Shown: piece by piece, positions 43,525 to 53,767 of the stretch
Layout: each line of letters opens with the position of its first letter
How positions within the stretch are numbered: position 1 is the first letter of the stretch
Assembly (NCBI GenBank): GCA_001599595.1
Contig: BCHH01000001.1
Span: 2,637,837 to 2,701,836 of the forward strand
Length of the DNA stretch: 64,000 nucleotides
Origin: Beverwykella pulmonaria
Taxonomy: Eukaryota; Ascomycota; Dothideomycetes; Pleosporales; Melanommataceae
Reading direction: 5' to 3'
Translations under genes and position numbers: made by a program
Notes under the pieces: generated by a model
What the model was told of the DNA's origin: nothing
Seen by the model: only the letters and a program-made list of their open reading frames with translations
Database searches by the model: none

Positions 43525-45625
43525 TTAGACAACATTTCTAATACCAGCCATGATGAAATCCTTAGGACCCCTTTTCTTCTTCCCATTTTGTATTTCAGCG
43601 ACGCTAGCGCGTCTCTGCTCTACTGGGACATCTAGACCACTAATAATTCGTTGACCCTCCCTCATGCCAGTGTAGATATCAATATCCTCTGTTCTGACGA
43701 ATAGTGGGCGATCTGCTGGTCGGTAGAACCAGCTGTAGACCTTCCAGATCAAGTATAGGCCGAGAAGGAAAGGACCGGCGAGGTATAATTCGAAGAACGT
43801 TTTAGCATCCAAGTTGGGGCCTCCGACTGGGTACAGCGCGACGTAGAATTGTGCGATAAGGCAGAGGATGTTGATGATCAAGCACACCCAGGAGCCCCAA
43901 ACACCGAAGGCGGCCTTGAAGGGCAATTCGTCTACGGAATGACCTTTGGCGGCCCTACAAATAGTTAGTCACCGAGTAGCCAACCGATAGTGCAGTTTGG
44001 AGCTTACCAGGCCTTGCGGAAGCGAATATGAGCCAGAGCAATACTGCCATATATAAAGAGAATGGAAAGACCTGACAATGATAAAAGCCAAGTAAAAATA
44101 TCTCCGCCATTCTTTGCCAAGTTGATGAATGCTAAGCATCCAAAGAGGAGTTGGAGGATGACCACAGTAACAGGACGTCCCTTTTTGTCAACATAAGCAA
44201 ACAACTTGGGACCCATGCCTGTGTATGATGTTAGTGTTATGTGTAAGTTATGGAACGGTGTACGCACCATTTGCGGCCAGAGCCTGCATCGTGCGAGTCG
44301 AGCCGAAAGTACAGGAGTTGGCAACGCTCATGACAGAAATCAATATAACAGCGTTGAAAATCGATGGGAGGACCTTGATGCCAGCGAGCTGAATGGCAAT
44401 GACGAAAGGTGAGTGACGGGATGAAGAACCTTCGCCACTGTACAAGGGACTGTCGGCTGGTACAATCAACCCAACAAGGAAGAGGTTGACGATATAGAAA
44501 ATAGCGAGACGCCAAACAACCTGCTTGGAAGCTTTCGGAATTTCCTTCATAGGGTCGGCAGTCTCCGCAGCAGCTAGTCCAGTGAGCTCAGTGCCAGTAT
44601 AGGCGAACGACGCTGTAACGAAAACAGTACAAAAGCCGTGGAAGCCGTTGAGGAACGCACTCCAAGGCGTGTGCCTATATTGCGTTATTAGCCTTGCCAG
44701 TAGCCACATCGAAAATTTGAGCATACCAGTATTTTGCGCCAATATAGCCTCTGTTGTCTGTTGGAACGCCACCGCAGTTGATGATTATTCCGAGAATCAT
44801 GAAACCTACGCAAGCGATGATCTTCATGACGCTGAGGACGAACTCGACCTGTTCTCATTAATTCGGTCCTCGGAATAGTTTCGGTAGACTCGCCTCGCCA
44901 TAGCCCCTCACGCCAAAGAATTGGATGGCAACCAAAGCAACAAGCAGCGGGACAATCCAAGCACTATTGTTAATGCCCTCCGATCCGGGCCAGTAGTGAA
45001 TGATGTTGCAAGCAGCTGAGATCTCAAAAGGAAGGACAGTCAGCCAGCTGATAGCATACTGCCAGCCGCAAGCGAAACCCCAAGAGGGATCAACGAAGCG
45101 GCAGATGTACATTGTGAAGGCTCCGTTGACCGGGTACATGACAGCCATTTCTGCGAGAGCTTGCATTACGAGGTAACTAAATAACCAAGTTAGATCAGGA
45201 CAAAGCCTTTCAGCATTAAAAAAGCATACATCATGCCGCCTAAAGTTACGTTAATTACTACGTCAAAATTCTAATAGTGGAGAACGTACCAACAATCATG
45301 AAACCAAGAAGCACAGAAGCAGGTCCACCAGTCTGGAAAGCACCGCCAGAGCTAACGAACAGGCCAGCACCAATTGCACCACCACTATATGCATACGTTA
45401 GTATCTAGACGACGGTTTAGTGTGCTGAACTTGCATAGCAATCATCTGCATGTGTCTGCCTTTCAGGTCTTGGTGAAGCTTGTTCTCGCCTACTTCGACC
45501 ATATTTTCTGGGTCACTACTGAAATGACCATCGTGTGCTTGCTTTTCGAGAGCGGCCGAGTCATAGGCCGGAGCAGCGTTGACATGCTTCTCAGCAAGAT
45601 CACCGTTTTCGGGGTGGAGACTCAT
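43525..45625 (-). CDS. Amino acid permease (yeast AAP/APC family)
   Basis: Eight exons: 45625-45435, 45384-45290, 45239-45230, 45176-44894, 44848-44727, 44674-44268, 44218-44008 and 43954-43525. They give 582 residues with every phase consistent. After a hydrophilic N-terminus comes LKGRHMQMIAIGGAIGAGLF, the family signature, then about twelve membrane helices (for example GVRGYGEVEFVLSVMKII, GFHGFCTVFVTASFAYTGTE, NGFxHTPW-like). It imports amino acids by proton symport at the plasma membrane; specificity is not readable. Introns 1 and 4 start with GC (GCAAGT, GCGAGT), and only these choices restore the conserved sequence. Exon 3 is only 10 nt. The first mariner copy begins about 270 bp upstream and could affect its promoter, which contains an AGATAA word near 45760. 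Confidence 0.9.
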
Positions 45626-45896
45626 CGTTGCGGAGGAGAGAATGAAGAAACGACCGGGCCGTGAGATATTAGGATAGATGGCGACGACCCCTTCTTTAGA
45701 GCATCAAGCACCATAAGCTAAGACGCGAGTCATTGGCGCATGGAACTACGGCAAATCATAGATAAGCAGCCGAAGCAACCCGCAAATAAACCATTTGGGG
45801 AAGGTGACATCGTGTTGGTTCACGGTTAATTGGCAGGACCAATGTAGCGCTAGTGTTGGCTGCGTGTCACCCGACCATGGGGTGCGCCTTGACATA

Positions 45897-47302
45897 CTGT
45901 GGTTGATAGGGTAAGAAGTTAATGTGGCGATTTAGGAGCGGTTCCCCGGCTATATTAGCTGTTTATAATACACGAATCAGAGCACCACATAATCCTTACA
46001 TAACCAGATTCTTGAAGCTTACAATACGTATTATCGAGACGTTTCTCGTCCTTGTCAACCTCGCTGTCGCCACCAGGTCGTTCAAAAGCTGTATGAGCTT
46101 TGCTGTCGCCACGAAGCTCATACAACTCAGCTCGTTGTCGCGATGCCTCCGATCGATTTTGACCTCATATTGAACCCACGATCCCCACGACCCCCCCGCC
46201 ATCGATACCTATCCCGAGATGAGCGCATCAGTGCTCGAACGCTCCGTAATGCAGTGTGGAAGCTTCACGAAATCCAGAGGCAGCTAGGTATAACCTGGCG
46301 CCAAGCTCAGTACGCCTGCAGCCATCGATTGACTCCCCAAAACGCTCTGGCTGACCACTAGTCCTAGAAGAGGAGCAGGTTGATGAGATTGAGCTCTTTG
46401 TTGTAAACTCAAAAACAAATCGCCTAATGAGCTATCAAAGGCTCTCACTAGTATTTCAACCTGTGATGGGCGACCTAGCCTCAGCAGGAGCTATCCAAGG
46501 AACTCTTGAGCGCAGTGGTTATAAACGTTATGTAGCACGCCAGAAGCCACCTCTCTCTGAGAGGAATCAACGGCTAAAGAAACAGTTTGCTGAGGAGCAC
46601 GAGAATTGGAGCCGCGAGCAGTGGTGCTTAATACTATGGAGCGATGAGAGCTGGGTAACAGACGGCAGGCACTGGAAGCAGTGGGTCACCCGCCGGCCAC
46701 ACGAGGAGCTTGATGATACCTGCGTCCTTATTAAACACCGTAGACGCAAGGGATGGATGTTCTGGGGCTGCTTCAACAGCTCTATTAAAGGTCCTGGCTT
46801 GTTCTGGGAGAAGGAGTGGGGCTCTATCAACAGCGACACATACTGTGAGAGGATAGTCTCTATTATCCACGGCTGGCTACGTCTTAATCTTCATGCAGGA
46901 CGGAGCACCTGGGCACGCAGCAGCAGCAACTCAAGCTGAGATGCTTGAGAGAGGCATCCAGAGCATCAATTGGCCGCCCTATTCACTGACGTGAACCCTA
47001 TTGAGACTGTATGGAACATAATGAAGGACTACATTGAACGTAAATGGGGACCTGATCATGAGTTTACTTACGATCAACTGCGTGAGGCAGTTCGGGAAGC
47101 ATGGGATGAGGTTACTGAGCAGCAGCTTAATGATCTCATTGATTCTATGCAACAACGCATGCGGGATGTGATAGATGGAATCATTAATCTCATCATAACT
47201 TACTCGGGCGGATTTCTCAGTAAATTACACTGTATTACAAGGGAGTGGCGAGAGAGGTGGGTCAAACCACCCGAGCTCGCCACATTGACTACTTACCCAG
47301 TA
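45897..47302 (+). mobile_element. Tc1/mariner element, copy A
   Basis: The left inverted repeat starts CTGTGGTTGATAGGGTAAG after a TA dinucleotide. The right end reads CGCCACATTGACTACTTACC and then CAGTA, as if 10 bp of the outer repeat (TGTCAACCAC) were deleted. It shares its whole length with copy B (47894-49357), which lies in the opposite orientation. Confidence 0.85.
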
Positions 47303-47320
47303 CCGTGGGATTGTTGCTAG
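46143..47320 (+). pseudogene. Tc1/mariner transposase, frameshifted (copy A)
   Basis: The N-terminal helix-turn-helix part begins MPPIDFDLILNPRSPRPP. The catalytic core follows in pieces: LWSDESWV (first Asp), FMQDGAPGH (second Asp, in a different frame) and NPIETVWNIMKDYIERKW (third acidic region). The frame is broken near 46360, 46885 and 46985, where PPYSPDLNPIE would be expected. It would cut and paste the element at TA sites if intact; it is not. It has far fewer RIP-type changes than copy B, suggesting that it arrived later or escaped mutation. Confidence 0.85.
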
Positions 47321-47891
47321 CCAGATGCGGTAAGAAATAGGCTAACTCAAAACAGTAAGTGCCGCACACCCGATAACAATTCGGTCGGAATGTTCATCCC
47401 CAACAACATGTTCATAACACAATAGCGTCTTCCCTCAATAACTAAGTAGGTCTATAATAACACCCTCTGAATGTGTTTCTACTATATTCAAGGAGGATTT
47501 CTACCTCGCTCTCCCTACCATACCCCGCAGGGCTGAATAATTCACAAAGTAGAGCGCTACTCTCGGCACCCACTACACCTCTCTCATGAGCGGGCTGCTA
47601 GCGTGAGCCACTGCACAGACAGAATTTGTATGGAAAAGGGCCAAGTTGAAGGAAGCGCACAGGCTCGCGCTACAGACCCGCTCATGGGAATGTACTAAGC
47701 TTCGCTTAGTACACGGCCCTCCCCACGAACAGGTGACTAGCGTTATCTTTGCGTCTCCCTACATATCTTTAGTTTTCCATACGATTTTTTTCATGGGCGG
47801 TGGCTCGCGCTAGTTCCTTGTTCATGGAGGGCCGTGTACAAAGGTGCCTTTCAAAAGTCCTTGTCCACCTCGGCAAGACCGTGATAGACAC
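47303..47891. other. Spacer between the two inverted mariner copies
   Basis: About 590 bp with no gene. It contains the perfect hairpin GTACTAAGC-TTC-GCTTAGTAC and an imperfect 30-bp inverted repeat (47709-47839). Confidence 0.5.
47709..47839. repeat. Short inverted repeat (foldback)
   Basis: GTACACGGCCCTCC (from 47709) and its exact reverse complement GGAGGGCCGTGTAC (to 47839) extend inward imperfectly to GTGACTAGCG / CGCTAGTT. Total 131 bp. Possibly a very small MITE or the remains of one. Confidence 0.6.
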
Positions 47892-47893
47892 TA

Positions 47894-49357
47894 CTGTGGT
47901 TGACAGGGTAAGTAGTCAATGTGGCGAGCTCGGGTGGTTTGACCCACTTCTCTCGCCACCCCTTGTAATACAGTGTAATTTACTGAGTAATCAGCCAGAG
48001 TAAGTTATGATGAGATTGATGATTCTAGCTATCTACCACTTTGTATAGCCCCCATTAGCATCTATCACATCCCGCATGCGTTGTTGCATAGTATCAATGA
48101 GATTATTGAGCTGCTGCTTAGTAACCTCATCCTATGCTTCCTAAACTGCCTCACGCAGTTTATTGTAAGTAAACTCATGATTAGGACCCTATTTACGTTT
48201 AATATAGTCCTTTATTATGTTCCATACAGTCTTAATAGGGTTTATGTTAGGTGAATAGGGCGGCCAATTGATGCTCTAGATGCCTCTCTTAAGCATCTTA
48301 GCTTAAGTAGCTGCTGCTGCGTGCCTAGGTGCTCCATCCTGCATAAAGCTGAGATGAGGATTAAGACGTAGCCAGCCATAGATAATAGGGACTATCCTCT
48401 TACAGTACATGTTACTGTTAATAGAACCCCACTCCTTCTCCTAGAACAGGCTAGGACCTTTAATAGAGCTGTTGAAGCAGCCCCAGAACATCTATCCCTT
48501 GCGTCTATGGTGTTTAATAAGGACGCAGGTATTATTAAGCTCCTTGTGCGGCTGGCGGGTGACCCACTGCTTCTAGTGCCTGCCGCCTGTTACCTAGCTC
48601 TTGTCGCTCTATAGTATTAAGCACCACTGTTTGTGGCTCTAATTCTTGTGCTCCTTAGCAAACTGCCTCCTTAGCTGTTAATTCTTCTTAGAGAGAGGTG
48701 GCTTCTAGCGTGCTACATAGTGTTTATAACCTCTGCGCTCAAGAGCTCCTTGGATAGCTCCTGCTAAAGCTAGGTTGCCTATTACAGGTTAAAATACTAG
48801 TAAGAGCCTTTGGTAGCTCATTAGGCGATTTGTTTTTGAGTTTACAACAAAGAGCTTAATCTCATCAACCTGCTCCTCTTCTAGGACTAGTGGTTGGCCA
48901 GAGCGTTTTTAGGGAGTTAATTGATGGCTGCAGGTGTACTGAGCTTGGCTCTAGGTTATGCCCAGCTGCCTCTAGATTTCATGAAGCTTCCACCCTGCAT
49001 TACAGAGCGTTTGAGCACTGAGGCGCTCATCTTGGGATAGGTATTGATGGCGAGGGGGTTGTGGGGATTGTGGGTTCAATATGAGGTCAAAATTGATTGG
49101 AGGCATCGTGACAACGAGCTGAGTTGTATGAGCTTCATGGCGACGGCAAAGCTCACACAGCTTTTGAACGACCTGGTGGCGACGGCGAGGTTGACGAGGA
49201 GGCTTCGAGAAACGTCTCGATAATACGTATTGTATGCTGTAAGCATCTGATTATGTAAGGGTTAGATGGTGCTCTGATTCGTGTATTATAAACACCAAAT
49301 ATAGCCGGGGAACCGCTCCTAAATCGCCACATTGACTACTTACCCTGTCAACCACAG
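47894..49357 (-). mobile_element. Tc1/mariner element, copy B, RIP-mutated
   Basis: 1464 bp with well-kept inverted repeats. CTGTGGTTGACAGGGTAAG (47894 onward) faces CTTACCCTGTCAACCACAG (to 49357), each end flanked by TA (47892-47893 and 49358-49359). The transposase region (minus strand) is collinear with copy A but full of TAG/TAA codons. Differences from A are overwhelmingly C:G to T:A in CpA/TpG context. Confidence 0.88.
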
Positions 49358-49359
49358 TA

Positions 49360-49904
49360 CAGCTACATTCCTAATTCGGCAGTTACTCCATTTATCGAAC
49401 TCTATCAATATTTCTACCCTTCTTGCCTTCTTCTAATTCGATAATCTTTTAGATATATATAGAAATACGGTCAATCCAAGCTTGTATTTTTTCTTAGGGT
49501 AGCTTATTCTAACACTACTCTCATACTCCTATTGCCTTCGATATATTTTTTTGGCACACCCTTATTTGTAGTAAACATTTTCATCCATGGCTTGCACGGT
49601 TCAATAGCGTTCAAATAAGGTGAGTTGCTATATCAAAGCAACTTTGTAAAAGGGATTGATGATAACAACGAGCAGACTTCTTGTATTGGTATCGAAGAGA
49701 CTAAAATCTGTTGTTCCCTCTTGGACCACTGGTCCCTCTGTCGCCAGTACCTGCCTAGTATGGCTAGTTCCTCGCGTGATCACACCGTTCTGTACTCCCG
49801 CGCACGGGTAGTCTCACGGTTACGTGTTTTGCCACATCCTCGGGGATTGCCGATGAGTGGCAAAAGGTCAACACCATGAGCTAGAAATGTCACGATATAT
49901 TAGA
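49360..49904. other. Spacer between transposon relics
   Basis: AT-rich, no gene recognised. A plus-strand frame at 49625-49879 has no domain. Confidence 0.4.
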
Positions 49905-51026
49905 ATTTAACGGTTTTATAGCAGCTATCCAAAGAAATTGTTATTTCCTTTGGTTCTCAATACATTGACGAAGCTTTGTCTTGAACCTCCAACACTTAGA
50001 GTTGATAGTACGTTGTGAGAGGTCATGCCATGACTGTGTTATCTCCGCCTTAATTGTCTCTCTTAATAGCGTCCTGTGATAACTCTGTGACCTAGGGATC
50101 TTAAACCTGTCTTTGAGAGGATCCTAACAGCGCTCAATCTTATTAAGATCTGGCGAGAGAGGCGGCCAGTCTACAATCTCTACGCGCCTGTTGTATCTAA
50201 TCCTCTCTCTTGCTAAGAGACGCTTAGCTTTAGCATGTAGAGAGGCGTTGTCCTCTACAATGTAGACCTTCCTGCTAGTCTCCCATGCAATCCTGTCTGC
50301 CTACAGATACAGCTTTGGCTTAAGGATCTCCTCTTAATATTAATACTAGTCAAATTCCACCCTTGCTCTGCTTATCTCTCTCCTCTCTCTTAATCTTGAA
50401 CTCCCACTTAGGCTAGCGTAGCATCTGTGGGCAACTAGAGGGTAGAGGATTAACGCAATTCTGTTGTCGTACATTAACGTTAAGTTCCTGTAGCACGCGG
50501 CTTTCTGTGGTGCCTAGCTGCCTTGCGCGCTGCCTTTTCTAATTCTCTTGCTCTATAAGCATAGCGTTTGTCTAAGCTATTGCAGCGCTGTTGGCAGCTT
50601 TCTCTGCCTCTGTCTCCTTCTCATATATATATAACAGTCCTAGTAGATATCCCTCACAGATTGCACCCTAGAACATGACATAGTCAAAGGTACGCGCTAG
50701 TAGACAACTGTAGTTAAATTAGTTGCAGCCTTTTAGCATAGAAACCTTTCCCTACTTCCTGTGGTGGCAGCTCTCAACAGACGTCTTGTCTGTAAAAATA
50801 AAGATTGCAATATAGACTTTGCCAATTGCCCACTTAGCAAAGATAAGCTAAGCCTAATGATGAGCGGCATTAAGACAGATCTTACATAGCGCCACGCACT
50901 TTACAATCTCTTAAGCTGCTAGCACCTTCTTTCCTGTTGTGTATAGTATCTGCTCACTAGCGTGGTCCATATCCTTATGCTGCTTGTTGAGAGTTGCCTT
51001 GTTGACTAGACAGTTAGCAATGAAGC
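49905..51026 (-). pseudogene. Second Tc1/mariner-type transposase family, decayed
   Basis: On the minus strand the catalytic blocks are still legible: FIFTDKTSVESCHHRK (first Asp, then a stop), YIVEDNASLHAKAKRLLARE (second Asp), and DWPPLSPDLNKIERC followed by TAG and DPLKDRFKIPR (third acidic block). The C-terminus reads SKCWRFKTKLRQCIENQ. The second and third blocks are spaced for a DD34 mariner-type catalytic triad. Several TAG codons replace probable Trp or Gln codons, again fitting RIP. The motifs differ from those of copies A and B, so it is another family. Its ends were not found. Confidence 0.75.
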
Positions 51027-51030
51027 GGCT

Positions 51031-51442
51031 AGAGCCTGTTCGGTAGTGCAATATTTCGGCGATATATATGCTGTTTTTCGCCAAGATATTCGCAAAAAAC
51101 AGCCCCAGAGGTGTTTTTCGAGGATCCAGGCGATATATCTATACCACGTGATCTCTTTGTCCCGTCTCTCGTTGTTTTCCACCGTCGTCGTGAGGCTTGG
51201 CATTATGCCCGCGCAGAGATGCTCCCTGCGCCTAGGTTTTACAGCAGGAGGAATGGAGAGATGTCAATTGGCTAATAATATTTTGCAGTAATTTGGTACC
51301 GAACACCATCCTACTTTTCATCTGGCCATGTTAGTTAAGCACTGACTCACATTTCAAACGCCACCAAGCCGTCGTAATTTCTCTTGAGTCAGCCAAAATC
51401 GCCTGTATTTTTGAAAAATCGAATCTCTACCGAACAGGCTCT
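51031..51442. mobile_element. 412-bp MITE-like element
   Basis: A perfect 16-bp inverted repeat, AGAGCCTGTTCGGTAG (51031-51046) and its complement CTACCGAACAGGCTCT (51427-51442), bounds the segment. Just inside the left end there is an extra inverted pair (GCTGTTTTTCGC and GCAAAAAACAGC) that would fold. The TIR sequence resembles hAT ends (T/C-AGAGCCTGTTCGG). I find no clean 8-bp target duplication (left flank AAGCGGCT, right flank TATATATA). It lies at the edge of the decayed mariner relic. Confidence 0.7.
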
Positions 51443-51829
51443 TATATATAATTTTTAGTGTACTCCGTAGATGCATAATGCGAAATGGGCGAATATGTCA
51501 GTCGAAGCGGAAATCTCGCGCGCGATTGTACATATGGACGACCGCGTTACAAAGATGGATTGGATTCGTACTAAAGGAAAAGGCACTTCTGCTATTGCTT
51601 CGATAACGTCTTGAATCCTGATGTCATTCAGGTTTGACATTTCCACGTGACGATTCTTACCGAAAAACAAGTAAATAGTAACTTGTATGTAGCTAGGTAT
51701 CATCAATGCATCGAGCTCTCGCCTTCCCGTAAGGCACATGTTTTTCTCTTCATATATATATTACTGAAAACATAAAGAAAATTACTTCTTCATCAAACCC
51801 TTCTCCCTTTCACGACACAACCCTCCTAA
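51443..51829. other. Intergenic, no gene seen
   Basis: AT-rich region between the MITE and the F-box-like relic. Confidence 0.4.
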
Positions 51830-52123
51830 AACTGCCCCGCTCAGGTCCTCGATAACATCATTGGCTACATTCTCTGCTCAACCCAGTCCTCTCTTCTTGC
51901 CCCCAGAACCTTCTACGGTCTAGAAGATAGCTACGTTCCCGGAGGACTATTGTTCCCCCCGAATAGATCTGATATAAAGGCTATCATTTCTATAATATAT
52001 TCCGTGGAAGCGACCGGCCTCCGCCCAACATCAACGTTACCTCCTGATATGTTATTAACTATATGCCGAGGCCATCTAGCAATGCGCAAGTCTAATTCAT
52101 CGAGGCAGTCTGCTTCAATGTAG
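51830..52123 (+). pseudogene. F-box-like coding relic
   Basis: A 97-codon frame without a start codon reads CPAQVLDNIIGYIL, matching the LPxEVLDxIIxYL F-box pattern with its Leu codon lost, then LLAPRTFYGLEDSYV. It continues to a TAG at 52121. The expected 300-500 residues are not present, so this is a remnant. Confidence 0.4.
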
Positions 52124-53767
52124 GTCGCGAATGCCGTGATCGGGCCTGATGATTAGCTATTCGACAACGAACATGGAAAATTATCCTACGCTAGCACAAA
52201 CGGTATTGCCCCATGTATATCTACCAAATTTTCGCCAACTTCGTCATATTCCCGATCCAAGGGTGTGCTTGAAATGGGTGGGTTACTAAATTGACGACAG
52301 GGGCTACATGCACTGCAATGCCACGACCTGCTGATGCAAAGTCATTCGTCCGCCCTATGACCTCTGTGCTCGAGTCGGATAGATTAAAACATGGATGGAG
52401 AAACACTAAGAGCCAGAATCTTTCTCAGCATCTCCCACTTCTGCCAACAGGAGATGAACCTATGTGCGCTCTTGGTAGAAAAATAGCCGAGACTAGGGAG
52501 CAAGCTGGGTTTGTCTAGTTGGGAATAAGAGCGAAACGAAGCCAACAGCTATATAAATTTAAACAGTTATATCGGAACGCGGTGAACTGGGTTCTTGCTT
52601 GGTGGTATTAGAAAGACGAACAAGCTTGGGCGAGACTGTTCTACATGCCAAATTACTCGGAGATTGACGAACTGCATTTCGTGAACACGGGGTTCGCTGG
52701 GACTAGATTCCAGATGGTAAACGGCACGCCGCTGACTCTTCCAAATTCCAAGATTTCTGTCTAGGTAGATAAAAAGATATCTCCGCAAATACGTTCCACA
52801 GAATCTGTCTGATTTAATCTTCTCTAAACTAAGACAAGGATAGTTTCCAGTCCATACAAGTCTCAATTTGCTCCCGAGGGACAAAGATGCGGCAAACCTG
52901 GCAAGAACTCAAAATAGTTAGATATAGCTTCCACTCTGTTTAGCATTCATCCACATGCCAGGACCGTGAGACACATAGCAACTCCGGTTATCCCGTTACG
53001 CCAATCCGAAGCAGTTCTTTTCTAGTCTTGACTCCAAGCTGATCTGATGTTTGTTTCCAAGGTGTCGGCAATCGGTGGATCCTTATACACTAAGCCCAAA
53101 ATAGCCAAGCGTGGTTCATACCACCCCTCAACACCAAGCCCTCAACCCTCACCATCCCATCGCGAATCACCAAGCCGTCTCCAGGACACGGACATGACCC
53201 ATCCGAACCGTTCTTATCTGTCCCTGGACCGCGCGGGATGTTTGTTTTACGGGCGCTGCTGCAGATAGGATCATCGAGGCGCCGGCGCGCGGACACGCCT
53301 ACGGTTTCGCATCGCCAACATGCGCGTTTTAGCGGCGAGCCGGCAATTCAGGCATTGACAATGCAACGCGAATGCTACAGGCTAAGTTCATGTTCTTGCT
53401 GCAACAATGGCAGATGTCGCCCTGCGTTATTCTCTGCAAATACCCTGCGTGTCCGCGGTGCTTCCACGATCACAGCGGCAGAGGTAAGGTCATCGCCTCA
53501 ACGAGTTCGGCAACCCCATTCTTAGACCTTTTCTGTCGCGTATCTTCGATTCTCGTTTGCATGCTAGATTTCCTCTCTTTCTAGACATTCTCTTTATATC
53601 TTTAATACTGTCACTATATTGGCGCTGGCACGCTTTTGCACATAATACACTAATATTTCCGCCGAACGACCTTACACGAAGAGGCGCCATCGAAGGCTCT
53701 CTGCCACCTTCTGTACTGAAATATATAGCAGACTCTCCAAGTACTTTGCGGATAGGCGATTTTAGGA
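52124..53767. other. Gene-poor region upstream of the S41 peptidase
   Basis: About 1.6 kb without a supportable gene. The last few hundred bases should contain the peptidase promoter. Confidence 0.4.
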
